Assembly: GCA_030248295.1 (NCBI GenBank)
Contig: JASANH010000265.1
Coordinates: forward strand, 186,001 to 250,000
Length of the DNA: 64,000 nt
Direction: 5' to 3'
From: Mesodorylaimus sp. YZB2_4
Taxonomy: Eukaryota; Nematoda; Enoplea; Dorylaimida; Dorylaimidae
Position numbers and translations under genes: made by a program. Under the pieces are notes generated by a model. It worked only from the letters and a program-made list of their open reading frames with translations, was not told where the DNA came from and did no database searches. Within the stretch, counting starts at the first letter, position 1; each line of letters opens with the position of its first letter. Shown one piece after another: positions 35,638 through 48,627 of this stretch.

Positions 35638-38200
35638 TTTTTAAAAATTGAATCACAGACAGTGATCTTTGATATGGCTGATCGAAAGGTAGAACCTGAA
35701 ATTCGGTTGACGTATTCATGAAAGGCAGGCAAACTGCAAGCGAACAGTCACAAGTAAGCGGGCGCAAAATGTTCAGCAATAACAATGACTAACAAGGCCA
35801 TGAATGAAGGCTTGTCATGCAGATTGCTAGCCACGAATAGGCAGAATCAGAGCTCTCGCTTGGAGCTTGTTCTTGTAGCTGCTTTCGATTTCGCAATATG
35901 GCCTAGGCGAAATTTATCTAATAAGTAGCCGAGTGGGCCCGTGAGGGGTGATACTGGCCATCCTATGCGGGGCAGGTGCACGAGCGAAACATCTACTGTA
36001 TTTTTGTTTCGCTTACACATCGCTCTTACGCAAGCAACTGGTTTTTAGCTGTTTTATTCAAAACTATTAAAAATTTAATGATTGAGGTCGGAAGTGGGCG
36101 CATGAAGCCATTGTGTCTTCACAATGTTATGACCAGCAGTGCATTTCACAATCTCTTTTGTCGAACCCCACCGCCCGTGGCCATGAAGCTCGGCTACCCG
36201 GCGCCGCCCATGTTTTGAATTTCATGATGTATGTACTTGCCAAACGGTACTGAAGGGGGATTCATAATGTTAGGGGGCTGGCGGAACCGAGGAGCAGTGG
36301 GGGCTATTTACTTGTGTTGCTAAAAGGCGCACGTCGATTTTGGTGCTATGAGAGGAGAGATGTGGGACTAGCCTTGGAGACGGCCCTGCTAAATGCAGTA
36401 GGCGGAAGTAGACTGACGATGCGAAGGGGATTTCGAAATTAATAGGAACTTTCAAAGTGCCGAATCACTTCCGCATCAATCGCAATTTCCGCGTTCCATG
36501 CATGTCTTACAACTAAAAATTCATTGAGTAAAGTGATAGCCTCTCTTTGATAACATATTCAGAGTGGAAATCCAGTCGCCCAGTCGCCCGTTGTCCATTT
36601 CGAAAGCATTGTGTTTGCTATGCCCAAGTTTTGAGGGTTGGGCTGAAATTTAGTCAGAACTCAGGGAAGCGAGGATATGCTGTCCATTATAAACAATGGG
36701 ACCCCTGTCAAAGAAATTTTTGAGGAGCCTAAATTTTTATCTGAAATTCAAATCTTTTCCTGAAAGTTGTGTGGGCTTACTCAATGCCAGGTTACGTCGC
36801 GACACATGACCTGCCACGAGCTGCTTCACCATGCGACTGGCTGTGACAAGCATTGACAGACAATATGCCTACAGACAGCGTCAACAAACACGGCGGCCGG
36901 CTGCTCGCTGAAATACTGCTGGAACCTGAGAGCCAGGGTTCAAGTCCTACTCAGGCCTCGTTTTTGAAAAAGATTTCTACCTCAAAACTCACTTCGCTAT
37001 TGATGAACCACCGACTAATAAAAAAATCAAGCCAAACAAAAATTATTCAATGTCGAGTCTCAATTGACGTTCAATATATTCGGCCACAGAAATTTTTTAT
37101 TTTATTATTAATTATAATAAATATACCATCTCGAAAAGCCGTAATAGAGCCTCTCGATCATGATTGGACAAAGCACTGACTTTCCTAGCTCTTCGTTCAA
37201 TTATACGTGTCCGAGCAATCGACCCTTGGCAGCCTGACTGGGCCTCGTTATCACGGGCGTGTATACAATTCCCAACCCTAGAAACAGTTCACTCGCCTGT
37301 GCATCAGTAATTGGTTTTGAAAATGATTTATATGCTATTCGATTATGTTTACGATTTCCTGTAAGCGTTGCCGGGCTGACTCCCAACACTTGCCTTTCTA
37401 GGCTTGTACACAAAAAACTAGCCTCGACGGCCCGTTCTGGAAACCGGAGTCCAGCTTGGCTCTAAACATTTTCGCAGATTTAATTGACCCACATTTTTGT
37501 AGTTGAACGGGCAACAGACAATTCACAATGAGCAGTGCTTGTCAACAGGATTTTGTGTGCACGTAGCAGAACTGTATTGTACAGAAGTAAGCCGGTTTTT
37601 ACGAGGTTATTGCGGATAATTTCTGGAAGCACAGAATTGGTGCCTTGTCAATGAAGCTGCATTATGTTCATTCAGGGCGCACGTATCTGGTAGAAAAGCC
37701 GACTCACATTAATTCCAATTCAGAGGAATTTGAAAGGGAACAAGGACAATATATGGTCTTAAAGGAATCAATATATTAAAAAAGGCTGTTAATGAGAAGC
37801 ACATGCAACCTAGCCTGGCAGGCGTAGGAGCGATTCTGGTCAGCGGGATAAAAACTCCGACGGCAGCAAGGCAAGTCTCGAGGCTCATCCGATCGGAGGG
37901 GGTCGGATCGGATCCAATCCGTCCGGATCAGATGTCCGTCAATCCGAACGGATATTGGATTGGATATCTGATGATATCTGATCCCAACGAATTGGATGAG
38001 ATATCCAATATCCGATCCAATCCGAAAATTCGGATCAGATCATCCGATCTGAACTATTTGATCCGACACATTCCAAGCCGATGGTGTTTGCAATGACCGC
38101 TGGCAAAGCTAACTTAGGGGTCATCTCAGAATACTCCCTTCAAATTTGAAGCCAATTGCTTCGAATGTGAAGTACGCGTCAAATTTGACGTTGGGCAGAA
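35638..38200. other. Intergenic stretch upstream of the GT14 gene
   Basis: No supportable gene. At 36930-36960 GGGTTCAAGTCCTACTC looks like a lone pol III B box, so a decayed SINE is possible. The right end is a GGATC-rich patch and several TCAAATTTGA palindromes (38137-38222). Confidence 0.4.
37885..38085. repeat. GGATC/ATCCG-rich dispersed repeat
   Basis: About 200 bp of CGGATCGGATCCAATCC-like words and ATATCTGATGATATCTGAT. Its right end, ATTCCAAGCCGATGGTGTTT, recurs at 53795-53825 as TTTCCAAGCCAATGGCATTT, so this is one interspersed family. Confidence 0.6.
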
Positions 38201-38249
38201 TTTGACCGCTTCAAATTTGAACCATGCGTTTCTTGGCGATAACATTGAC

Positions 38250-40065
38250 GGCGGCTTGCCCCCCCTCCCTCCCCGCTGTCTTGACCGAGTTGCTCATGCG
38301 CTGAAAAACGACGACGACGACCAAATCTGGCCAATGGACGACAGCGAGAAGCCCTCGCAACGAATGGCCGGCGTGTGGAAATTTGAAGCGGTCAAAGTCT
38401 GCCCAGCCTCAAATTTGGGAGCGGAGCATCTGACCCTAGAGCTGGATCCTTGCGCCCGCGCTGTGGTTGATCCTTCTGTATTCTGGGATCTCGAACAAAT
38501 TGGCATCAAGGTTGCAGCTACAGTTCATAATGATGAACTCGTCGTTCAAAACTTGGAAGAAACCTCTCAGCTCTCCAGTAACCGCTCGACAAAGCTTTGT
38601 CTTGTCTCCGATATCTCGATTGCCGATAAGACTGGCAAGTCTGATCACCATGATCCTCGCCGTGACGCTCTTTCCGTTTGCAGCGAAGTCAGTGAACTTC
38701 CCAAGAAAAAAGTTCAATATCGATTTTCTGCTAGTAAACTCTATCAAGCGGACATCATCTCTCAAGAAATGAAGGCTGAAAGCTTTTCTGCCAATCAAAC
38801 TTGGTGGCACTCACCCGACTCACTACGAATGAAAGAACCTGATTAGTCGCGATCATCACCTAACATAGCCAATCCTGATCTATCGCTTTCTATCCTAGTA
38901 ACCTACACCCAGGCTGAAGAGACACCGCTACTGCGTCGGTATTTTGACTCAGCTCTGATCTATTTTCTTTGGGAATATACACGCCCGTCGCCCATGGTGC
39001 GAACCAGAACTGGCAGCCCACTTGGATCGCCGGCCCATGATCCGAACCACTTATCGCATAGCAGAAACAATTGTCTGCTCCTTAGCACGGTTAGATTGTT
39101 TACTAAACAAGATATGCAAATATGAGTGCAGATTTTGAAAATGGCGGGTTTTGTTATAAGTGGTTAGGTCGACATTGCGTGGCGATCCAAGTTTTGCTGC
39201 CAGCCTTGGATCGCCCATGCTGCCGCGTGTACATTCCCAAAGAAAACAGATAGTATACGCCATCGCCTTCATGCTCTTCACTTGCTGCCTTTTCGCATGT
39301 CTTCTCACCCGCGCTATCCACCTAGAAGTGGTGGAATCTCCCTCGTCTCCAGAATTCTTCCTCTGCCTCTCACGATTCATCTCTCGCCGTGGGAAGCCAT
39401 CACGGACCATATCCAATAACGCGAAGCAGTTCAAGCAAGTCGATTCATTTATTTCATTGTACTGCAACGATCACCAAATCAAGTGGCATTTCATCACTGA
39501 GAATGCTCCCTGGGTAGGCGGATTCTACGAATGCCTCATCGGAATGGCAAAACAATGCCTTCGAAAATCTATCGACTATGCCACTCTGACTCCCTCCCAA
39601 CTGCAAACCATTGCTTGCGAAATCGAAGCGATCTTGAACTCGCGCCCTCTCGTCTATGTTGGCTCAGATCTTGGCGACGGAAACTACCTGACTCCGCAAT
39701 TATTCCTCTCGACTCGGACATGTGCTTCTATCAATGATACCGTTTCGGCCAAAAACCAATTCCGGACACTGATCTCGTCGCCATTTGGAAAAAGAGCCAG
39801 AATTATCTCGATATGTTTTGGCAATGCTGGCGTCGTCAATACCTGACACTTCGAATGGAAAGGTCTGGATCGATGCATCGACAGACTTGGATTCGATCAC
39901 CTGCTCCCCCCTCGTATTGGAGAAATCGTCCTTGTAAAGTTCCCCGCGCCACGAATGCAATTGTCTCTCGGAAAAATCATCGAACTGTGCATGGGAAAGA
40001 ATGGATTTGTCCGAAAAGCATTGGTTGAACTGCTTTCTGGACGTACCCTTCGACGTTCCATTCAA
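38250..40065 (+). pseudogene. BEL/Pao retrotransposon pol relic
   Basis: 38202-38846 holds a short frame with FWDLEQIGIKV, which in BEL/Pao Pol follows the protease, and QTWWHSPDSL, which lies after RNase H. Reverse transcriptase is missing between them. 39290-39770 encodes an integrase core (RAIHLEVVESPSSPEF, NAPWVGGFYECLIGMAK, EAILNSRPLVY). Near 39770 the frame shifts; the remaining C-terminal part continues in another frame with NYLDMFWQCWRRQYL and GEIVLVKFPAPRMQLSLGKI. No LTRs recognised. Internally deleted and frameshifted. Confidence 0.75.
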
Positions 40066-42407
40066 AACTTGCCCCCCCCCCCCCCTCGAGTGCACAACAA
40101 ACTCTGATACAGCCTGAGCATGTGCAGAGGACACGCAGAAATACACGCACTATATATCTGAAGTATCCAAAGTTTGTTCAAAGTATCTAAATCGTATCTA
40201 GACGATTTCCGTCTAATTTTATTTTCCCGCTTAGCTTATGTAAAATTTGAGGTCTGTTTGAGTTATTGTTCTACCACCGTTTTCTCTCAACTAACTCGCA
40301 AGTGTGTTTTCCCTTTCTCGGGTTTCCTCTTATACACTATTGAATTCGGTAAATGGGTATCTGCTGAGTTATTCGGGTCTACTGAAATCTATGATCTCCC
40401 AATCCCCTGAGTCTTTCCACCCAACAGTTTCTATTTGGATCTGCTCACGCATAAACTGAATTACAGAGTTTCCAAAAGAGATGATTACGTATAGGGATCT
40501 TGAAATATGGCGCAACAACCGCTGGTGATCCCAAATGTTCACCACTCTATCTCCAGTCCCAATCGAAAGTACCGCAACATCACGCGAGACCGTGCTGCCC
40601 ACGAGGACTAGTACTTGTTATCCTGTAATCCCAGGACCCGAAAAACTTGGCACTCGTAAAAATCTTACAATCAGTGCTAAAAATGGATTTAGATATTGTG
40701 GAGACTGGCTGAAAAGATCGGTGCCAACTAATGAATCCCCCTCGGAGGGGCGCTCACATGCCCAAGCCTTTTGCTAATTACAGGAGGCGAGCATCGTATT
40801 GTGGATATATGAACGAGTACAGTGCTCGTGTAGCTCGGGTCTCCATTCCAGTAAGTCCTTCCAGCTTCTTAGTCGAATTAAAATCAGTGCAATTCTCCCG
40901 GAAACGTTCGAATATGGAATGTCAGCTGGACCGTTTTCCCTGCAGTACTGCTGCCTTTTCTTTGCAATTCCGACTGAACCTTTTTGCTTGCTACCCATAT
41001 GCTTAAATGTTTAAACGACTTTTGCATAATTATTTTAGTGAATTTGACAAGCAAAGAAGAGCATGGAATTCAATTTTTTTACAAAATATGCTTCTCAAAA
41101 TGTCCATGGTAGCTTGAATAAAATTAAAAACTACGAGCGATTTTCAGAATTTGCGGCCCATGCCACTTTTCTGAAAGCTTCCCTCACTAGCTGTGATTTA
41201 GATTGCAAAGCCAGATCAGGTTACATTGGCGCAGCTCCTCCCCCCCTCCCCCAGCCGTACAGTTTTTAGACCACCAACCAATGAGACTCGTTTGTTTTGC
41301 CAAAAAATAGTCAGACCAAATGGATCCTTGCGAAAACTGGCCACAGGGCAGCTTTGATATGTGCTCTGCGGTTGCTACACGTCCATACCTGACCTGACTT
41401 CCTTAGGCAAGAAGTGCCATCTTGCCAGTGTTTGGCACGCAAGCCGCCTTCCCAACTCACCTGCCTGTCCGGACCTGTAGACACCTAGTAAGGTCATTCA
41501 TTTGGGTGCAGTGATTTCGGGCGAAGCTACAATAGGTCATGACGATGCGGTATCTTCTCACATACTGTAAGAGTCTTGTCGGGGGCAAGTTGCTGTTTTT
41601 TTCACATCTTATCTTTTGTAGGTTGAGCTGAGCGATGCCGACCGCATCGAGTATGACCTTTGGCACCAGCATCTTGTAACCCCCATGATTCGATTAATGA
41701 ACATTCATATTCAAATTTTTCCAATAAGCTTAGGGTTTTATTGCTTTTCTCGAAATGTTTTTGCACCATGTGTAAAGCACTTCCATCAGCCCCTTGCAAT
41801 TAGAATCTTCGAATCCTGTGGGATGTGGGATGGGGACATTTTGGAAGGGGTCTCTTGTGATCACGACGGCCCTGAAGTGCGACAGGCTGAATAGCCGTAC
41901 ATTGGAGAAGGCACCGCGGATAGAGGATGGTCTCAAAAACACTTCAGCAGGCCTCGCAGTGCTGGAGACATGAACCCGACGGGGTTCTGCCTCGCCTGGG
42001 TAGAGTGTATCGAGCGGCCAAAGAAGGCTAGCCAACACTTCTCAGTGTATAAGGCAACCAAATACACAATCATCCCAAAGGCCAAGCACACCTATGACAC
42101 CCCCTAATTGCCTGCCCACAAGAGTTTGACTTTGACAACTCTCGTACCATGCAGTGTGTAGAGTTATAGTTTTAAGCCGATTTATGATAAGGAATCCCAG
42201 TTGCCAACAAGAGGAAATATTAGAAACAACATGCACACCATTACACGTATTGTATTTCACACAAGCCGCGAGGCCCTGAAGGCCTTATTCAAGAATTGGA
42301 AACATTTTTCAGCCTAGGTCCTGGAAGGAGCATATTCGAGGGACCATAATAGAAAAAGGCGCTGTGTTAAAAAATTCCTTTTAATTCTTTGTTTACTAGG
42401 AAAAGTC
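40066..42407. other. Intergenic stretch left of the second GPCR
   Basis: A C run at 40072-40085 follows the BEL/Pao relic. No ORF here has supportable homology. An open minus-strand frame at 40369-40602 is unrecognised. Confidence 0.45.
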
Positions 42408-44184
42408 ATGGCCAACAATTCCACGGCGATCTGCAGTCTCCCCGATTGGTATCGACTAGCCACTGAAAAGGCATCATTCGCTGTCTACTTTATGGTGACA
42501 CCATCTTATTTTATTCTTGGCATGTTCGGATATTTTGTACGCCTTTTTGCATTTGTGAAACAGCTGAGACACGATTCTGCATATTTTTATCAAATTTTCA
42601 CCACAGCTAACGAGATACTGAAAATAATCACGACCACGGTTTTCATCGCTTTATTTTACTGGTTACCCGGAGGACAGTCCTCTTTTTCCCAGTGGCTCAT
42701 GTCCAATTACAGCGTCATGTGGTACGCGGCCCACTTATCCATCCCCATCCCCAATATGTTCGTCACCAGTTCCATGTTCTTGTCCCTCGCTACCAATGCC
42801 GATCGATTGTACGCCCTGCTGAAACCATTCGATTACAAAAATGCCAATCATAAACGCCATAAAATCATAATTTTGTGCGTCAGCTCCTTTATAGGCGTGG
42901 CCACAAGCATTTTCGACTGTTTTCGTCTCCAGTTGCTTTGGAATAATCGTGTATACACACCGACTGTGGACAGAGCTTACATGGCCACCCTGACTGCTAA
43001 TTTTTTAGCACAATTTCGAAACGCTGTGCGGGTCTTGGGTGAGTTCAAACTACACACTGCGGTAGGGCCAAGCTGATCCTGGCTCTGGCCTGCAGCATGG
43101 ATCTACTTTAGCCTGCAGTGCACTCTCGTATGTAGGATCCCATACCTCACAACCTCAAAGCCACCCTGTTCAAATTTTTAGAAGGCGCTTCGGAAATGCA
43201 CCGTTAGACACTAATTTTGTCCCACACAAAATAATTCACCACGGCCTTCCGAAATCGTGAAAACCTTAAAATTCGCGCGGATTTCTCATTGCTGAGCATG
43301 TTCAAGCTGCTTGCCGGCAAGAAATGCCGAATAATGCGATTTTAGTGATATTATAGTGCGAATATCTCATGATGACCACGTCCTGAAATTACTGAAATGC
43401 GATATACAGAATATTTTTAATAGTTTTATTTACGATCAGTTTCTTGCCATTATTTGCAGACATTTTTAGAAATAGCAAAGATGTCACCATTCGCGCGCAC
43501 ACAATTTTGCCGGAGGGAGCTCGAACCTGCTGAGCAATCAGAAATACGTGCGAGTTCAAATTCCTGCATTGTCGATGCCTTTCTAGGCCTTCAGAAGCGC
43601 ACTAAAATTTCGTCTTATCGCAAGCTAGTGTCTGAAGGTGCAGTCCCATAGCAGCGTAAAAAAGTTTACGCTGCAGGGTCTAAAATCGAAGCAGACAAAG
43701 TCAACATTTTTTAGGTTTGGTATCTCTGATCGTAGCGAATACTATTCTAACCATAGCATATCGCAGGCACAATCGACAGATCGGCTTCGTTAAATCAAAC
43801 AAATCAGCGACAGTTGACCCAAAAGAAACTCATCGGCAAGCGCACGAAAGAACACTGATGATACTTACAATTTGCGATTCCGTCCTGAACACAATCAGAA
43901 TGGCTCTCTTGGTCAGTTACTACGCAGCAGTCTACGTCGCTCCTTCTTTCGCCACTTGCCAAGGCACACTAATGGCACCCATCCTTGATGGCACTTTACA
44001 AATAACAGGCATCTCCAATTTCTACATCGTATTTTCAGTTAGCAAGCAGTTTCGGGAAATGGTCATATCTTCTTTGCCTGCTTACTTTCGTTCAAAATCC
44101 TTGTTTAGCCAAGTCACAACAACTCACCAAACCATGCCCCGGGTCCAACACGCGTCCTCATTGCCAGTGGATGCACAAAAGTGA
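42408..44184 (+). CDS. Rhodopsin-type GPCR, orphan
   Basis: Exons 42408-43038 and 43715-44184 join in phase 1 (TTGG|GTGAGT, TTTTTTAG|GT) to 366 residues. The N-terminus MANNSTAICS has a sequon. Hydrophobic segments follow: SFAVYFMVTPSYFILGMFGY (TM1), QIFTTANEILKIITTTVFIA (TM2), MFVTSSMFLSLATNADRLYA (TM3) and KIIILCVSSFIGVATSIF (TM4). Exon 2 begins inside TM5, LVSLIVANTILTIAYRR, and holds TM6 LMILTICDSVLNTIRMAL and TM7 ending FYIVFSVSKQFREM. The TM3 end is ADRLYALLKPF, so the DRY tyrosine is Leu. TM7 lacks NPxxY. The 676-bp intron has no further exon that I can see. Ligand unknown; a divergent peptide or amine receptor is possible. Confidence 0.8.
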
Positions 44185-44814
44185 TTCGTGCTGCTGCAGG
44201 GTGGTGCAGTAGCCAAAATAAATGGAGCCTCGAGACTGACAGACCAGCTGAATAGGAAAAACGTGAGCGGTATCCGCTAAGGGCTAGTTTGCTTGCACTT
44301 CGCACTTTGCATCTGATCGTGGCAGGATTTGATTTATCTTATGTATCTGACGTTTAGCGTATAATGCTTCTTCGAAAAAAAGTTTCACTTTTAGTAATGG
44401 TAAAACGTAAACAGTGCAGACTGGGATGGGAGAAAAGAACAGGCAGACACGGTGCCGCATTATCAGACTACTGACAGGGGCACACACACACATACAGCAT
44501 ACTGTGCTGCAGGTATTGGTGACAGGCAAGGTGGTTCATGCATGGTACGACGACTGTCGTTCTGGCGACATGCATTCTAGGCACTCTGCCGCGTCGCTAA
44601 TAATGTTCCGACGCGTGTAAGTGGGGCGCATGTTTTACAGCCCGTCTCACATTCGACGTCTGCATGTCTGGCGGTGTCCAAACTGGCTGTGATGCAGGAA
44701 AATGCCGTCCGAATTTTAAATTGGCGCCAACAGAGCAGGATCGAGTAGCGTTTATGACGACCTTTGATTTTTGAAAAAAAGGCAAACATGCCACCAAAAG
44801 TATATTGGCACCTT

Positions 44815-45155
44815 GACCTTGCACGCCAGGTGGTAGGTGACTCACCCGGTACCCTAGAGGTGCTCTGAGTGAGGACACACAGAGAGAGGCTGATGTGCGC
44901 GCTGGTCCCTGCCCAGCCGGGCTTACGTAGACTTTGACGTTTGACTGCTCGTTGGCCGCAGACAAAACGGGCTCGAGCTGGAAAATTTTTTTTAAAAACC
45001 TAGGGCCTTGCGTTATGCGTGAATTTTGAGTGGTTGTAAATGTTGTGTTTTCGATATTTGTATAATTTGGAGTGCTTGTGGTTAAGAGTGGGGCCTTAAA
45101 GAAAAACTATGCGAGAATATGAGGAATGAGGGTGTGGTTGGGTTTAGATTTGGTG
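44815..45155 (+). repeat. Interspersed repeat, copy 1 (inverted partner at 56098-56405)
   Basis: Shared words in opposite orientation include GACTGCTCGTTGGCC, GGGCCTTGCGTTATGC, TGTAAATGTTGTGTTT, GCTTGTGGTTAAGAG and AATATGAGGAATGAGGGT. The left part contains the GGGTGAGTCACC-like tail of SINE family B, so this may be the long 3' body of that SINE. Confidence 0.65.
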
Positions 45156-46932
45156 TGTAGCAGCAAGTATGGGCAAGAGGGGTAGGAGTGAACACCTCTC
45201 CGGATTTGTCTGTAGGTAAGATCGAGGACTGTTAATCACGGCCGGATCAGATCGGATACCAATTTCGGATCGAATACGATTTCAAATAAAGTTGAATTTG
45301 TCATTGCAGTTATATTCATATAAGCAGCATGAATCTTCTATACATTATCAGTGAGTAAAGTACGTACATCAGATCCGTGATGAGCAGTGCGGCAAACAGC
45401 GTTGCCAGATGCTGCATAATTATGCCATTTCGGCAGAGTTTTAAGGCAGCGGCAGTGGGTCATGGCCTAATCGGATCTTGGCACAATTTGTGGCATTTTA
45501 GAGAAAGTTTGGCAGGTTTTGGCACCTTACTGTTGAGCCCTTATGATTGCCATCTTGTCCTGCCGCTTTGCGTGGTGCGCGACTGATACACTATCACCGC
45601 AATAGGGTATCCGTGTTTTGCGCCAATCAGAGTAACCCTTTTCTGACTGAGCCTACCCATATCAAAGCGAATTCTTGTATGTGCGCGCGAAGCAATTACG
45701 AAATTTTGGGCTTTTGAAGCTTTAGATGCGTTCGGACATTTTTTAAAGTTGCGATTGGTGCTCGGCCGTTGGTGATTTTTGTCGTGGTCGGGGTTGGTAG
45801 TCGGAGTTGGGTCAGGGTCGAGGGTCGAGCTTGTTGCTAACAGTCACTAACTTATTTTGTGATGTGTCCTGCAAGTTCAAGTCTGTTTTCATGCTTCTCT
45901 GACTGTATTTTCAAGAGAAAAATCACCCACAGGGATAAGAAGAGAAACGATTCGGGCGGAGCCGGCCTAACACAGTGATTTTAATTACGCAAGAAGAAAA
46001 ATTGCGCAGTTTTTTATTTTCCGATTCAACAAACCCAAATCCAATCCAGTCGTGAACTGTTAAGACATCGTCATGCATTGTTGCGCTTCATTAAGGATCC
46101 TCTGGTGTTGACAGCAGTTTTTACTGCGGCATCGAAAGTGTAACTGTTCGCCAGCGTGGGCATCTTAGGACTGGGTTCATTCGACCAGCAGCCAGGCTAG
46201 TGTATCATTGCACAGAGCAGTTGCAGGCACTATTGGTAGGCGCGGCAAACACGCCTTGGGGACTGTTAAGGAATCAGGGTCTTGGTGATCGATACTCTGC
46301 AGGAATAAGACTTTCTACCAGGCTTGGGCTATTGAAGATCTTGGACCGCTCGCTTGTAAGATCACCCCGAAAAAACGATAGTACGAGAGCGAGGAAGATC
46401 TGTCGCACGCTCGAAACACAACACATAACAGGCTTGGTCAGGTAATCGAGCCCAGTCGTGCCCATTATCGTGAAGTGAACATGGAATAATGTTAGATCTT
46501 AAATGTCAAAGCTGCTTGCAAACGTATTTTAGCTTTATCATGAAGAAACTGACTTGGTTAATCGCACGCGATCACTTCTATGAGGTAAAATCATGCGAAA
46601 TATCCTGCCTTTTGCCCCATAAAAGTATTGGCACCTTTTCTACAGCGCCGAATGCACTAGTCGCTTTACCACGCATGCGTGGGTGATGCGCATAAAATCC
46701 ACAAATCTGCAACTTCTTGATCCATAGCGTTGGTTGGAGCTATAACCTTCAATAGCTAGTTAACAGCATCGCCCCTCTCAGTTTCGAAGAAAGAGCGGCA
46801 TGCCATCGGTATTTTGATGTGAGGATGAGAGGCAATTTCGAAATTCAAAGGATAATAGAGCTCACAGCATTTCTTTCCACAATATGCTGTTTGTTTTGCG
46901 GGAGGATACAGCGAGAAAAACGCAACAGTAGC
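45156..46932. other. Intergenic stretch left of the palindrome
   Basis: A GGATC patch lies at 45238-45290. I see no gene. Confidence 0.45.
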
Positions 46933-47207
46933 GATCCGCCTGTAGGTCTGAAGCGCAATGCACGAGTGGACAGAATGAAAGAGCTTACCACAAGCTATAT
47001 TCGGCATCCAATCATCTTCGAGGATTAAAGTAGACTTGCGCTTTTCTAGCTAGCGCCGCAGATGCATTACCACAAATTACCTTTCAAAATGCAGGCATCA
47101 GGAATCATAGAGCCGCTAACCGTACTAAGAAATAAAATGACTGGACAATAAAATGAAACAACACTCAAATATATTTCACACAATGGAGCGCAAGAGCCTG
47201 TTTTGTG

Positions 47208-47436
47208 TTAGCCACGCTTGCATCCACCACCCATGCTGCCATGCCCTCCCATATCACCACCCATTCCACCGCATCGTTTGGCCATCCTCTTTCCAGCACT
47301 GCGTCCTTGCGAGCAGCGTTGTTGGTGGTGGACTTCGGCGTCACGTTGGAAGAACAGTTGTTTCTTGGCAATTTGAGCCACGCGTTGAGCCAAGGCACGT
47401 TTGCCGCAGCAGCAACAACAACAACAACAACAACAA

Positions 47437-47495
<59 letters not shown>

Positions 47496-47872
47496 GCAGC
47501 AGCAGCAGCAGCATCCACGCTTTGTGCGCGACATGCGCTTGTCAGTCCTTGGCTCAAAGTCGGCGCTGTCGGCTCGGCCAACCAACTGCAGCTCGCGTTT
47601 TTGCGTAGAGCACCGTTTGTTGCGCTGAGAATATTCCACACCACGTTGACTATGGCCACCACAGCTGCATCGTTTACTGAGTGGGGCTTGCTTGGTCAAT
47701 ATGACCTTGGCCTCATCTGAAAAGGCACTCTTGTATACACTAAAAAAAACAGCAGTTCAACCAGCTTACCTTTGCTATCCATAATAATTTGTGTGTTCAT
47801 TGCTGTGGGAGCCGTTGCAACTAAAGCAACAATCAAGTGGAAAAGTGCGATTAGAATAATGGGGGAGGCCAT
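47208..47872 (-). CDS. Secreted poly-cysteine protein, left copy
   Basis: Exon 1 47770-47872 and exon 2 47208-47716 with a 53-bp intron encode 203 residues. The predicted protein appears identical to that of the right copy, which is described in full at 48628-49292. The intron differs slightly: the inner acceptor-like site reads TTTTTTTTAG here. Transcription runs away from the right copy. Confidence is the same as for its twin unless the palindrome is an assembly error. Confidence 0.65.
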
Positions 47873-47955
47873 TGCAAATCAGACGAGGAGGGGCCCTTCA
47901 AACAGTAAAGTGTGAGCTGACTGGAATGGAATAATTTTGACAGCAATAATCAGCG

Positions 47956-47963
47956 TATTTATA
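47956..47963 (-). promoter_or_regulatory. TATA box of the left poly-Cys gene
   Basis: TATAAATA on the minus strand, 84 bp before the ATG at 47872. It is the mirror image of the right copy's box. Confidence 0.5.
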
Positions 47964-48130
47964 TGGAATTTTGAGTCGCGGTGGTCATGCTCAGAAAACA
48001 GATGGTTTTGTGCAAATAAAATCTCATGTCCGATTTTTTTCCCATTTCCAGTGACGCACTGGTATTTTTTGGCACCACAAATTCAGCTAATAAAAATAAT
48101 TACCTGACAGGTATCCAGAGGGATGAAAAA

Positions 48131-48370
48131 TTGCTATGCCTCGAACATGAAAAAATGCACATCGCGTCACTTTTGCCAAATCGTTGCCTCTGCTTAGACT
48201 TTTAGGAAACCTATCAAAGATTTAAAGACAAATTTAGTGAGGAGACATGGCCTGCTCTGGTTTTTATATGTATCTGATCAGCTCACTTAGTGTCTGATCG
48301 ACTCACAGGAAGATGGCCACAACTTTTTTGTTTATCGGTCTGATGCGTGACTCGAAAAAAAGCATCAGCG
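48131..48370. other. Unique spacer of the palindrome (shared upstream region)
   Basis: This is the only non-duplicated DNA between the two start codons. It contains CTGATCAGCTCACTTAGTGTCTGATCGACTCAC, here noted only by position 48277-48306, a small repeat of CTGATC..CTCAC. No ORF is supportable. It may hold an enhancer used by both genes. Confidence 0.4.
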
Positions 48371-48536
48371 TTTTTCATCCCTCTGGATACCTGTCAGGTA
48401 ATTATTTTTATTAGCTCAATTTGTGATGCCAAAAAATACCAGTGCGTCACTGGAAATGGGAAAAAATCGGACATGAGATTTTATTTGCACAAAACCATCT
48501 GTTTTCTGAGCATGACCACCGCGACTCAAAATTCCA

Positions 48537-48544
48537 TATAAATA
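48537..48544 (+). promoter_or_regulatory. TATA box of the right poly-Cys gene
   Basis: TATAAATA lies 84 bp upstream of the ATG at 48628 and would place the transcription start near 48570. An identical mirrored box occurs in the left arm. Confidence 0.5.
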
Positions 48545-48627
48545 CGCTGATTATTGCTGTCAAAATTATTCCATTCCAGTCAGCTCACACTTTACTGTTT
48601 GAAGGGCCCCTCCTCGTCTGATTTGCA

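Noticed and set aside
36930-36960. Lone pol III B-box-like sequence GGGTTCAAGTCC
   Set aside because: No A box at the right distance and no second copy in the window; too weak to call a SINE.
40369-40602. 77-codon minus-strand ORF
   Set aside because: Protein-like in part, but an in-frame stop lies just upstream and no homology is recognised.
47401-47628. Poly-glutamine ORF (MPQQQ...) and poly-Ala, poly-Asn/Ser and poly-Val frames across both palindrome arms
   Set aside because: They are alternative readings of the TGC/TGT run. They lack the signal-peptide exon, the phase-matched intron and the TATA box that support the cysteine frame.
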